Shown: piece by piece, positions 17,595 through 26,502 of the stretch
How positions within the stretch are numbered: position 1 is the first letter of the stretch
How the letters are laid out: the number at the start of each line of letters is the position of its first letter
From: Anaeromassilibacillus sp001305115
GTDB lineage: Bacteria > Bacillota > Clostridia > Oscillospirales > Acutalibacteraceae
Direction of reading: 5' to 3'
Assembly (NCBI GenBank): GCA_042854365.1
Contig: AP031437.1
Span: 2,294,001-2,358,000, forward strand
DNA length: 64,000 nucleotides
Position numbers and translations under genes: made by a program
Notes under the pieces: model-generated
The model's input: only the letters and a program-made list of their open reading frames with translations
What the model was told of the DNA's origin: nothing
Database searches by the model: none

Positions 17595-18512
17595 TCAAGC
17601 GCAAGACTCTTTCTCCGTCATAGCCCAAACCGCTTTTCCATCACTCAAAAACAACAGTGTCCCACATACGTCTGTACGGAAGGAGGATGCACCGATACTT
17701 TGTAAGCGGCGAAGCACCGACTCCCGCGGAAGGCGGCTGGTATCCCAAGCAGTCGAAATCGCTGCATATTCGGGCTGAACGGCATCTAACAAAGCCTTTC
17801 CCGTAGAAGTATCGCTTCCATGATGCCCCACTTTGAGCACATTCGCCTGTAATTGTACACCACTCGCCAAGATGGACGCCTCCTCTTCCAGCTCGGCGTC
17901 GCCCATTAGCAAAAAGGCTGTATCACCGTACACAATCCGTAGAACCAAGGAATTATTGTTTGTATCCTCTGCAATGGACAGCGGCGCTACAATTTGTATC
18001 TCCGCATCTCCAAGAAAAAAGACACTTCCCGCCTGTGGATGCTGAACCGGAATAGCACATTCTTGCAACGCCTGCTGCGTTTGGCGGTATTCCTCCGTAT
18101 CTGCAGATTGCTCCGGTGAAAGATATGTTTTCACCGGAAACGCCCTCAGGACTTCCGGAAGGCCTCCAATGTGATCCGCATCCGGGTGCGTGTTTACCAC
18201 GTAGCGCAGAGAACAAATTCCTCTTCGCTTCAGATATTGTACAACCCCAGCGCCCTGATCCGGGGTCCCTCCATCCACCAGCATGGCCTCGCCTGCACAC
18301 TCCAAAAGTAGGCTGTCCGCCTTCCCGACATCCAATACATGAAAAGCAAACGGCGCACGATCCGCCGCATCTGAAAATGTTCCCAAACCGCAGGCACGGC
18401 GTACATCGCGCCATACGGCGGGCGAGGAGGGAAGAAGGGAAAAGATTACGAGGATGAGCACAAACAACAGCACAGGCATATATCGCCGCCACAGCGTCTG
18501 TTTCTGCTGCAC
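17595..18512 (-). CDS. Membrane-anchored ComEC-like metallo-beta-lactamase-fold hydrolase
   Basis: The protein has 305 residues. A basic N-terminus and one hydrophobic segment (about 13-28) place the rest outside the membrane. The catalytic domain has HVLDVGKADS, the metal motif THPDADHIGG, MGDAE and KVGHHGS, the order found in the C-terminal nuclease-like domain of ComEC and in related secreted hydrolases. The full ComEC membrane channel is absent, so DNA uptake is not implied. Candidate substrates are extracellular nucleic acids or phosphodiesters. It begins 12 bases after the YgiQ gene stop and is followed by the DUF3006 gene, so the three are probably co-transcribed. Confidence 0.87.
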   Translation of the reverse strand: MQQKQTLWRRYMPVLLFVLILVIFSLLPSSPAVWRDVRRACGLGTFSDAADRAPFAFHVLDVGKADSLLLECAGEAMLVDGGTPDQGAGVVQYLKRRGICSLRYVVNTHPDADHIGGLPEVLRAFPVKTYLSPEQSADTEEYRQTQQALQECAIPVQHPQAGSVFFLGDAEIQIVAPLSIAEDTNNNSLVLRIVYGDTAFLLMGDAELEEEASILASGVQLQANVLKVGHHGSDTSTGKALLDAVQPEYAAISTAWDTSRLPRESVLRRLQSIGASSFRTDVCGTLLFLSDGKAVWAMTEKESCA

Positions 18513-18524
18513 AAGCCCCCCTCC

Positions 18525-20408
18525 TTACCGGTGCGCGCCACGCCGGGACCCAGACTTCCTTTTCGGGGGCCTTTTTCCATATTTCGGTTCCTGCTTCTTC
18601 CCATGGGGAACTTCCGGAACAGGGCCCCATACCAAACAATTTTCCCCGCGTCCAATCAGGTCGGTGCGCCCCGCCAATTTCAGCGCTTCTAACACCAACG
18701 GTTTGTTTTTGGGGATAAAATATTGCATCAAAGCCCGCTGCATTGCCTTTTCTTTACTGCTTCGCGGAACATAGACTTCCTTCATCGTGTATGGGTCCAG
18801 GCCCGTATAAAACATACATGTAGAAATAGTCCCCGGTGTGGGATAAAAATCCTGCACCTGCTCTGGACGCAGATGATTCCTTTTGATAAAAAGCGCCAGC
18901 TCCACCGCATCCTTGAGGGTACTTCCAGGGTGCGAAGACATCAGATAGGGAACCAGGTACTGCTCCTTTCCGATCTCCTTGGTCAGTTTAAAAAAGCGCT
19001 TTTGAAAAGCCAGATAGGTCTCAATATGTGGTTTTCCCATGCAATCCAAGACACGCGCTGTACAGTGTTCCGGAGCAACCTTGAGCTGTCCACTGACATG
19101 GTATTGTACCAGTTCCCGAAAGAAGGTGTCGTCCGGGTCCTCCATTAAATAGTCGAATCGAATGCCCGAGCGGATAAATACCTTTTTGACGCCCGGCAGG
19201 GCACGCACCTTGCGCAATAGCTCAAGATATTCCCTATGGTCAACCTGCAATGCAGGGCACGCCTTTGGAGCAAGACACTTTTTTCCCGGGCAAAGGCCAG
19301 CCTTTTCCTGCTTCTTACAGGACGGTCCCCGGAAATTGGCGGTCGGTCCTCCTATGTCGTGGATATACCCCTTAAAATGCGGGTTTTGGGTCAGAATCTT
19401 GGCCTCCCGCAAAACGGACGCCTCGCTTCGCGTTGTAACGGCGCGTCCCTGATGGAAAGCGATGGAACAAAAATTACATGCCCCAAAACATCCGCGGTTG
19501 TGTGTAATCGAAAATTCCACCTCTTGAATCGCCGGTACTCCTCCCATGGATTCGTAACAAGGATGGTATGTTCGTTCATAGGGCAGTTCATAGATTTCAT
19601 CGAGCTCTTTCTGGGAAAGAGGCATCATCGGTGGATTCTGTACAAGAATTTGATTCCCGTGGCGCTGAATAACCCGCTTTCCACGCACCGCATCCTGTTC
19701 ATCCTGTTGTTTCCGGCAGGAGAGCGCATAAGCGCGTTTGTCCGCACAGACTTGTTCATAGCTGGGACATTCCACGGCTGGTCCCGGACGGTACTCATGC
19801 GTCGGTACCAGGTAACAGGTACCGCGAACGTCTGTGATGCTGGAAACCGGGACTCCCTCCAACAATCGCTGGGCAATCTCCAGCGCTTGCTTTTCGCCCA
19901 TCCCGTAGGAGATCAGATCCGCACCGGAATCCACCAGAACCGAGGGATGAATCTTGTCCTCCCAGTAATCATAGTGGGCAAACCGCCGCAGGGAAGCCTC
20001 CAGGCCGCCGATAATGACCGGTACATCCGGATAGATTGCCTTGCACTTGCGCGAATAAACCGTGACCGCCCGATCCGGTCGTAACCCTGGCCGGTTTCCC
20101 GGAGAATAAGCATCCGTTTTCCGACGATTTCGCGCCACGGTATAATGGGCCACCATGGAATCAATATTTCCCGCATTCACCAAAAAAGCCAATTTAGGCT
20201 TGCCAAAACGTTGAAAATCCCGATCCGTTCGCCAATCCGGCTGTGATAAAATCGCTACCCGATACCCATAGTGCTCTAACAGACGTGAAATGATCGCTGT
20301 ACCAAAGGTCGGGTGATCCACATAGGCGTCACCTGTCACCAACACAAAATCCGGTGCATCCCACCCACGTTCCAACATTTCTTTGTTTGTAATTGGTAAA
20401 AAAGCCAT
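18525..20408 (-). CDS. YgiQ-family radical SAM protein
   Basis: This 627-residue protein starts at ATG 20408 behind GGAAGGA. The N-terminal region resembles a cobalamin-binding-like domain, and RPDRAVTVY, GGLEASLRR and the central radical SAM core are characteristic of YgiQ. The core cysteines are Cys307, Cys311 and Cys314 in GCFGACNFC. A further Cys-rich segment near CPGKKCLAPKAC suggests an additional metal site. The C-terminus is strongly basic (KRPPKRKSGSRRG), which may bind nucleic acid. The family's reaction is unknown. It follows the ftsK gene by 70 bases and precedes the hydrolase gene closely. Confidence 0.93.
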   Translation of the reverse strand: MAFLPITNKEMLERGWDAPDFVLVTGDAYVDHPTFGTAIISRLLEHYGYRVAILSQPDWRTDRDFQRFGKPKLAFLVNAGNIDSMVAHYTVARNRRKTDAYSPGNRPGLRPDRAVTVYSRKCKAIYPDVPVIIGGLEASLRRFAHYDYWEDKIHPSVLVDSGADLISYGMGEKQALEIAQRLLEGVPVSSITDVRGTCYLVPTHEYRPGPAVECPSYEQVCADKRAYALSCRKQQDEQDAVRGKRVIQRHGNQILVQNPPMMPLSQKELDEIYELPYERTYHPCYESMGGVPAIQEVEFSITHNRGCFGACNFCSIAFHQGRAVTTRSEASVLREAKILTQNPHFKGYIHDIGGPTANFRGPSCKKQEKAGLCPGKKCLAPKACPALQVDHREYLELLRKVRALPGVKKVFIRSGIRFDYLMEDPDDTFFRELVQYHVSGQLKVAPEHCTARVLDCMGKPHIETYLAFQKRFFKLTKEIGKEQYLVPYLMSSHPGSTLKDAVELALFIKRNHLRPEQVQDFYPTPGTISTCMFYTGLDPYTMKEVYVPRSSKEKAMQRALMQYFIPKNKPLVLEALKLAGRTDLIGRGENCLVWGPVPEVPHGKKQEPKYGKRPPKRKSGSRRGAHR

Positions 20409-20478
20409 ATTCCTTCCCTTTTGCTCCCTTTTACATTGGCGGGCCGCTTCCCATTGTTTGAAGCGGCCCGGATTCATC

Positions 20479-23076
20479 TTACGATTCGTTCGTCGGATTG
20501 CTTTGCTCGTCGCTAACCCGCATATTCATTTCGAGCCACTGCTGGTAGGTTATCAGCACTTGGCGCGGTTTACTTCCCTCGTGTGGGCCGACGATTCCCA
20601 TCTGTTCCATCTCGTCGATCAATCTGCCCGCGCGTGCGTATCCCAAACGCAGGCGGCGCTGCAAGAGAGACGTAGAAGCCTGTCCTGCCTCCACCACACA
20701 CTTGATTGCTTCCTGCATCATCGGGTCCTGGTCTGAATCCGCCGTATCGTTGCCAGCACTCCCCTTTTCTGCCACAGCATTCTTCTCAATTTCCTCTGCG
20801 ATTCCTGCATCGTAGCCGGGTTCCTGCGATTTCTTAACAAAGTTTACAATGCTTTCAATTTCGCTGTCGCTGACAAAACAGCCCTGAATTCGAATGGGCT
20901 TCGGAGAACCCACCGGGGCAAACAACATATCGCCGCGCCCTAAAAGCTTTTCTGCGCCGCCCATATCGAGAATTGTGCGGGAGTCCACCTGTGAAGAGAC
21001 AGCAAAAGCGATTCGGCTGGGAATGTTCGCCTTGATGATCCCTGTGATAACATCCACCGAAGGGCGCTGTGTGGCGATCACTAAATGCATACCTGCGGCA
21101 CGTGCCATCTGAGCCAACCGGCAGATGGAATCCTCTACTTCGTTGGGGGCGGCCATCATCAGGTCTGCCAACTCATCGATAATAATCACAATCTGCGGCA
21201 TGTGCTGCATCGGCTGCCCCTGCTCATCCTGATACCCACAGGAACTGGCCAAGCGGTTATACGCCGCTAGATCCCGCACATTGTTTTCGGCAAAGATTTT
21301 ATAGCGTTTGAGCATTTCTGTAACCGCCCAGCTCAATGCGCCTGCGGCCTTACGCGGATCGGTCACGACAGGGACCAACAACTGTGGAATTCCATTGTAA
21401 ATACCGAGCTCGACCACCTTTGGGTCGATCATCAGAAAACGCACCTCATCCGGTGTCGATTTATACAAAAGACTGACAATCAACGAATTGATGCACACGG
21501 ACTTGCCGGACCCCGTAGAACCGGCGATCAGCAGGTGTGGCATTTTCGCCAGGTCGGCCGTAGCGATTTCGCCCGCAATATCGCGTCCCAACACCACTGT
21601 TAAACGACTCTTGCTGGTGACAAAGGTATTCGATTCGATCAGCTCACGCATACGCACCACACTGACCTTTTTGTTCGGTACCTCAATGCCCACCGCTGCC
21701 TTTCCTGGGATGGGCGCTTCAATGCGCACACCGGAAGCGGCCAAGTTCATGGCAATGTCGTCCGCAAGATTGGTAATCTTGCTGATTTTTACTCCCGCCG
21801 CAGGTTGTAGCTCATAGCGTGTCACCGCCGGGCCACGGGAGATATCCAGAATTTTCGTCTGTACGCCAAAGCTCTTCAACGTTTCCACCAACATGCGGCC
21901 GTTGGTCTGCAACTCATGGGCAATCTCGCTTTCGTCGGCTGCTTTCGTTGTCTCCAACATCGAAACCGGCGGAAAATGATACTCACCGTCCTCCGGCGGT
22001 TCGTCCAACATCGTGAGTTGAACCTCCTTGGCGGGCGCTTGCTCCTCTGGTAACTGCTTTTTCTCCATAGATTTCGGCATAAGCGGAGTCAGTGGTTCCG
22101 GTACCGGGATTCCCTCCACTGGCTGTACCACAGAGTCCGTCGGCTGCACGCCAATCGGCTTGCGGAATACCTCGGCAGGCTCTTCCGGGCGGTCTTCTCC
22201 TTCGAGCACGGGGTCCGGCGTATGAAAAACCTTCTCCAGTTTTTCCAGCTTTTCATTCCGCTGTGGTTTGACCGACTTGACCGGGTGGGCTGGCAAGTGG
22301 TTGGGATCATCCGGATCAAGAGCGATGTCGATATTCATGTCATGCTGGCGTTCCATCTGCCTGCGCTCACGCGCTTCCCCAATGTTGTTGGCAACCACCT
22401 CTGCAGGTTTTGCCACCGTACGGAAAAGTTGCACCAAGCTTGTGCCCGTGAGAATCATCACCGCCACAAATAATAGTAAGATAATCACAATTCGCGCCCC
22501 AACGGTTCCTAAAAGCATCACAAGCGGGATTCCCAGCAGGCCGCTCACCAGCCCAGCCCCGGAACGTTCAATCCCCTTCCCATAGAGCCCTCCAAGCGTC
22601 TGGAAAAAGGACATCCCTTCCTGTGCGCTCTCGCCAAATATGTAGAAAGCAGCGCACACCAAGATGATGATTCCAACCATGATGCCGATTTTCACCCGCA
22701 TCTTCCCACTGCGCCGCTCAAACGCTGTAACAATCGAAATATACAAGAGCAGCACAGGCCAAAGGATTGCACAAGTTCCAAAGAGGCCCATCAACAGATT
22801 ATGTAACCAAAGCCATACATGGTCTCCCTCGATCAAAACCAAGCAGGCCATAAAAATGGACAAGGCAAAAAGCAATATCGCTAAAATCTGATTGCGCTGC
22901 TTGGCTTCTTCCGCCCGTTTCGCTTCCCGTTCCGCTTTCGTCGTTTTTGTTTCACTCATTCGGCGATTAGCGGCACGCTGTTTTTCTGCCTGCCGCCGCG
23001 CCTGCGAGTTGCTGTTTCGCTTTGCAGGCGTATTCTTTTTTGTAGTCCTCGTCTTTTTTTCGTATTTACCAGCCAC
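20479..23076 (-). CDS. FtsK/SpoIIIE-family DNA translocase
   Basis: The protein has 865 residues. I chose GTG 23076, behind GGGGGA, over a TTG four codons upstream. A basic N-terminal tail is followed by four or five membrane segments (about 65-215), a Pro/Glu-rich linker, and the motor. The motor has Walker A GSTGSGKS, Walker B VIIIDELADLM, the conserved TQRPSVDVITG stretch, and a C-terminal winged-helix gamma domain (LLQRRLRLGYARAGRLID). It pumps DNA through the division septum; in endospore formers the SpoIIIE orthologue moves the chromosome into the forespore. The neighbouring TepA-like protease is also beside spoIIIE in Bacillus, supporting the SpoIIIE reading. Whether this organism sporulates cannot be seen here. 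Confidence 0.95.
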   Translation of the reverse strand: MAGKYEKKTRTTKKNTPAKRNSNSQARRQAEKQRAANRRMSETKTTKAEREAKRAEEAKQRNQILAILLFALSIFMACLVLIEGDHVWLWLHNLLMGLFGTCAILWPVLLLYISIVTAFERRSGKMRVKIGIMVGIIILVCAAFYIFGESAQEGMSFFQTLGGLYGKGIERSGAGLVSGLLGIPLVMLLGTVGARIVIILLLFVAVMILTGTSLVQLFRTVAKPAEVVANNIGEARERRQMERQHDMNIDIALDPDDPNHLPAHPVKSVKPQRNEKLEKLEKVFHTPDPVLEGEDRPEEPAEVFRKPIGVQPTDSVVQPVEGIPVPEPLTPLMPKSMEKKQLPEEQAPAKEVQLTMLDEPPEDGEYHFPPVSMLETTKAADESEIAHELQTNGRMLVETLKSFGVQTKILDISRGPAVTRYELQPAAGVKISKITNLADDIAMNLAASGVRIEAPIPGKAAVGIEVPNKKVSVVRMRELIESNTFVTSKSRLTVVLGRDIAGEIATADLAKMPHLLIAGSTGSGKSVCINSLIVSLLYKSTPDEVRFLMIDPKVVELGIYNGIPQLLVPVVTDPRKAAGALSWAVTEMLKRYKIFAENNVRDLAAYNRLASSCGYQDEQGQPMQHMPQIVIIIDELADLMMAAPNEVEDSICRLAQMARAAGMHLVIATQRPSVDVITGIIKANIPSRIAFAVSSQVDSRTILDMGGAEKLLGRGDMLFAPVGSPKPIRIQGCFVSDSEIESIVNFVKKSQEPGYDAGIAEEIEKNAVAEKGSAGNDTADSDQDPMMQEAIKCVVEAGQASTSLLQRRLRLGYARAGRLIDEMEQMGIVGPHEGSKPRQVLITYQQWLEMNMRVSDEQSNPTNES

Positions 23077-23279
23077 TTTATCCCCCAATTACTTCGGCGC
23101 CTATCCGCCGTCTATTCAAGTAAAATATGTAAAGCGCGGTTTACACCGCGCCTGTGTTCCTCAAAAACCAAACGGCCAAAATACACAAATCCGTGTGGAA
23201 ATTTTTATAAGGCTGTTCGGCAAACGGTCACCAAATCTTTCCATCTACGGCATTAGGATAGCGGGAACCGTTTTTTACA

Positions 23280-23396
23280 TTCGTTCAATCTACCTAACGG
23301 TAGCCTGTCATGTTTTCCAGCCGCCTGTGCGTTCAATATTCTTACAGCCTTCAAAAGCCTTTATTTTCCGCCTACGGGGTGAGGCTATCATTCTAA
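23280..23396 (+). repeat. Diverged single copy of the 125-bp repeat family
   Basis: The order TTTTCCAGCCGCCTGTG, CGTTCAATATTCTTACAGCC, then TTTTCCGCCTACGGGGTGAGG follows the consensus of the tandem repeats at 10091-10582 (TTTCCACAGCC, GTTTCAATGCTCTCTCAGCC, TTTCCGCTTACGGCGTGAGG). It fills part of the 316-base gap between tepA-like and ftsK genes and abuts the tepA-like stop codon. The inner stem is only partly kept. Confidence 0.7.
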
Positions 23397-24208
23397 GCCT
23401 TTTTGCCGGTCTTTTTTGTCGACTTCGAGGTCTTTTTTGCTGCCTTTTTCTCCTTGTCAATCATCTTGTATAAACAATCGATCGCATCCGACAGGCTCCC
23501 CAAGGAGTCAATCAAGCCCTCTTTCACCGCGTCCGGCCCGTCCAAGACCGTTCCCACATCCATGACCAGCTCCTCGGTATTCATAGCCAGCTCATAAAAG
23601 CGCTGAGGGGTAATATGCGAATTGTCGGTCACAAATTGCGTAATTCGCTCTTGCATCCTCTGGAAGTATTCCAAGGTCTGTGGAACCCCCAACATCAATC
23701 CGTTCATCCGCACTGGATGGATTGTCATGGTTGCGCTCGGTGCAATAAAGGAATGCTTTGCTGCTACAGCCAACGGCACTCCGATGGAATGCCCTCCACC
23801 CAACACCAAAGAAACCGTCGGTTTTTTCATGCCAGCGACCAGTTCCGCAATTGCGAGTCCGGCCTCCACATCCCCGCCTACGGTATTTAGAATAATCAAT
23901 AAACCGTCAATGCGTGGTTCTTCCTCGATGGCCACAAGCTGCGGGATTACATGTTCATATTTTGTGGTCTTATTTTGCGACGGCAAGACATTATGTCCCT
24001 CGATCTGGCCAATCACCGTCAAGCAATGAATCATATGCCGCCCATCTCCGGTGATGACCGAACCGGTATCCACAATTTGATCGGTCTGTTGCTTTTCGTC
24101 GTCTCGCGCTTCACTGCGGTCTTTATTTTCTCCGCTATCATTTCTTACGCCAGCGGGCTGCGCCACAGCATACCGCGCGGCACGCATGGCCGAATACGTT
24201 TTTTCCAT
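23393..24208 (-). CDS. tepA: ClpP-class serine protease, TepA-like
   Basis: This 271-residue protein starts at ATG 24208 with TAGGAGGT upstream. It has the ClpP/crotonase fold pattern: LNTVGGDVEAGLAIAELV, then the nucleophile Ser in GGGHSIGVPLA, and the catalytic His in TIHPVRMNG. An N-terminal low-complexity, charged region (about 1-50) and a Lys-rich tail (KKAAKKTSKSTKK) flank the core. TepA in Bacillus subtilis is a cytoplasmic protease next to spoIIIE, implicated in protein translocation and germination. The same adjacency to an FtsK/SpoIIIE gene is seen here, though the genes are separated by 316 bases including a repeat. Assignment to TepA rather than other ClpP homologues rests on length and context. 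Confidence 0.88.
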   Translation of the reverse strand: MEKTYSAMRAARYAVAQPAGVRNDSGENKDRSEARDDEKQQTDQIVDTGSVITGDGRHMIHCLTVIGQIEGHNVLPSQNKTTKYEHVIPQLVAIEEEPRIDGLLIILNTVGGDVEAGLAIAELVAGMKKPTVSLVLGGGHSIGVPLAVAAKHSFIAPSATMTIHPVRMNGLMLGVPQTLEYFQRMQERITQFVTDNSHITPQRFYELAMNTEELVMDVGTVLDGPDAVKEGLIDSLGSLSDAIDCLYKMIDKEKKAAKKTSKSTKKTGKKA

Positions 24209-24447
24209 ACTTGCCACCTCCTACCGCTTAGTGTTCCGGCCATCCAGCAGTTCATACACGAAGGACGCGGGAAAATTGCGGTATAGGCAAGTTCAATTGT
24301 ATTATAACATCATTCCACACGGCCTTCAAGCCAGGGGTTGTTCCGATTTCCAAATCCTGATCTGCAGAGCTTGCTGCCTCGCCAAAATTTCACAGAGCAT
24401 AAACCGGTAACATAGAACCGATACAAGGCCCCATCTGTGTGAATATA

Positions 24448-24522
24448 TTGACAATCTTAGGAAATTGAACGATAATAGGAATAATAAATTAGACAGGATC
24501 ATTCACGAAAACTTTCGAAAGT
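24448..24522 (+). promoter_or_regulatory. Promoter and palindrome upstream of aconitase
   Basis: TTGACA (24448-24453) and GATAAT (24471-24476) are spaced by 17 bases. Downstream, in the untranslated leader, lies a perfect 12-base palindrome ACTTTCGAAAGT (24511-24522), ending six bases before the ribosome site GGAGG (24529-24533). The palindrome could be an operator. The rest of the 333-base gap from 24209 holds nothing recognisable. Confidence 0.72.
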
Positions 24523-24541
24523 AAAAATGGAGGAAAATCAT

Positions 24542-26476
24542 ATGGGACTGACTTTGGCGCAAAAGATCATTAAAAACCATATTGTGAGCGGCGAGATGAC
24601 AGTCGGCAGCGAGATCGGCCTGAAAATCGATCAGACCCTCACACAGGATGCGACCGGTACCATGGCCTATCTCGAATTTGAGGCAATGGGCGTTCCGCGC
24701 GTCAAAACAGAGCGGAGCGTTGCTTATATCGACCACAACACCCTGCAAACCGGCTTTGAAAACGCCGACGACCACCGCTTTATCCAAAGCATCGCCAAAA
24801 AGCACGGCATCTGGTTCTCTCGCCCAGGAAACGGTATTTGCCATCAGGTGCATCTGGAGCGCTTCGGAATTCCGGGCAAGACCCTGATCGGTTCCGACAG
24901 TCATACGCCAACCGGCGGCGGTATCGGGATGTTGGCAATGGGTGCAGGCGGCTTGGATGTCGCAGTCGCCATGGGCGGCGGTCCCTATTACATCACCATG
25001 CCCAAGATGTTGCGCGTAAACCTGACAGGGAAACTTTCCCCCTGGGTTTCTGCGAAGGATGTCATCTTGAAGGTTTTGCAGATTCTCTCGGTCAAGGGCG
25101 GTGTGGGAAAAATTGTCGAATATTCCGGCGAGGGTGTCAAGAGTCTGTCCGTACCGGAACGTGCTACCATCACCAACATGGGCGCAGAGCTGGGCGCCAC
25201 TACCTCCATCTTCCCATCCGACGAAATCACCCGGTCCTTCCTGAAGGCGCAGGGCCGCGAGGAGGATTGGATTGAGCTTTCTTCTGATCCGGATGCTGTG
25301 TATGACGAAGAGATCTCCATTGACCTGTCCGAATTGGTCCCGTTGGCCGCCTGCCCCCACAGCCCGGACAATGTAAAATCCGTGGATGAGATCGGCGCCA
25401 TCAAGGTCGACCAGGTCTGCATCGGTTCCTGCACCAACTCCTCCTATCTGGATTTGATGCGTGTCGCCTCCATCCTAAAAGGCAAGACGGTTCATCCGGA
25501 TGTAAGCCTGGCCATTGCCCCTGGTTCCAAGCAGGTTTACAATATGTTGGCGCAGAATGGCGCTCTGGCAGATCTGATCGCTGCAGGAGCCCGTATTCTG
25601 GAATGCGCCTGCGGTCCGTGTATCGGTATGGGCCAGTCCCCGAATTCCAAAGGGATCTCCCTGCGCACCTTCAACCGCAACTTTGAAGGCCGTTCCGGTA
25701 CTGCGGATGGCCAAATCTATCTGGTCAGCCCGGAGACAGCTGCAGCTTCTGCACTGACCGGTGTGTTCACAAATCCGCAGACTCTCGGGGATGAAGTGCC
25801 GATTGCCCTGCCGGAGAAGTTCCTTATCAACGACAACATGGTTGTTGCGCCAGCTCCGGAGAGCGAGATGGACCAAATCGAAATCCTGCGCGGACCAAAC
25901 ATCAAGGAATTTCCCACCACGGACCCGCTGCCGGAAACCATTGCGGCGAAAGCGCTGCTCAAGGTTGGCGACAATATTACAACCGATCACATCATGCCGG
26001 CCGGCGCGAAGATCCTTCCCTACCGTTCCAACATCCCGTACCTCAGCAATTTCTGCTTCGCTGTATGCGATAAAGAGTTCCCGGAACGCTGCAAAGAATA
26101 TGGCAAGGGCATCGTTATCGGCGGCGCTAACTACGGACAAGGCTCTTCCCGTGAACATGCGGCGCTTGTGCCGCTGTATCTGGGGGTAAAGGCAGTCCTG
26201 GCCAAAAGTTTCGCGCGTATCCACTGCGCAAACCTGGCCAATGCTGGAATACTCCCATTGGTCTTTAAGAATGAGTCCGATTATGATCGTGTAGATCAGA
26301 TGGATGAGCTGGAATTGCCGGAAATTCGTACAGCAATCGCCAATGATTCAAAGATCGTTGTGAAGGATGTAACGAAGGGGATTGAATTCGAAGCAGAGGC
26401 CGTCCTCTCAGCGCGCCAGCGCGAGATGGTCCTGGCTGGCGGCCTACTGAACTATACAAGAGAGCAGTCCAAATAA
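24542..26476 (+). CDS. acnA: Aconitate hydratase
   Basis: The protein has 644 residues. The ATG at 24542 is preferred over one five codons upstream because GGAGG lies eight bases before it. Motifs include GSDSHTPTGG, the cluster ligands in GSCTNSS and CACGPCIGMGQ, and the C-terminal swivel domain with GANYGQGSSREHAA. The length fits the compact bacterial aconitases of about 640-650 residues, shorter than the 890-residue AcnA type. It isomerises citrate to isocitrate using a [4Fe-4S] cluster. Isocitrate dehydrogenase follows after 26 bases and Rex after that, all on the same strand, so this is a TCA-linked operon. The GC content is a little higher than in neighbouring accessory genes, as for a well-expressed core gene. 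Confidence 0.96.
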   Translation: MGLTLAQKIIKNHIVSGEMTVGSEIGLKIDQTLTQDATGTMAYLEFEAMGVPRVKTERSVAYIDHNTLQTGFENADDHRFIQSIAKKHGIWFSRPGNGICHQVHLERFGIPGKTLIGSDSHTPTGGGIGMLAMGAGGLDVAVAMGGGPYYITMPKMLRVNLTGKLSPWVSAKDVILKVLQILSVKGGVGKIVEYSGEGVKSLSVPERATITNMGAELGATTSIFPSDEITRSFLKAQGREEDWIELSSDPDAVYDEEISIDLSELVPLAACPHSPDNVKSVDEIGAIKVDQVCIGSCTNSSYLDLMRVASILKGKTVHPDVSLAIAPGSKQVYNMLAQNGALADLIAAGARILECACGPCIGMGQSPNSKGISLRTFNRNFEGRSGTADGQIYLVSPETAAASALTGVFTNPQTLGDEVPIALPEKFLINDNMVVAPAPESEMDQIEILRGPNIKEFPTTDPLPETIAAKALLKVGDNITTDHIMPAGAKILPYRSNIPYLSNFCFAVCDKEFPERCKEYGKGIVIGGANYGQGSSREHAALVPLYLGVKAVLAKSFARIHCANLANAGILPLVFKNESDYDRVDQMDELELPEIRTAIANDSKIVVKDVTKGIEFEAEAVLSARQREMVLAGGLLNYTREQSK

Positions 26477-26502
26477 AATTGAACGTAATGGAGGGATTTC
26501 CC

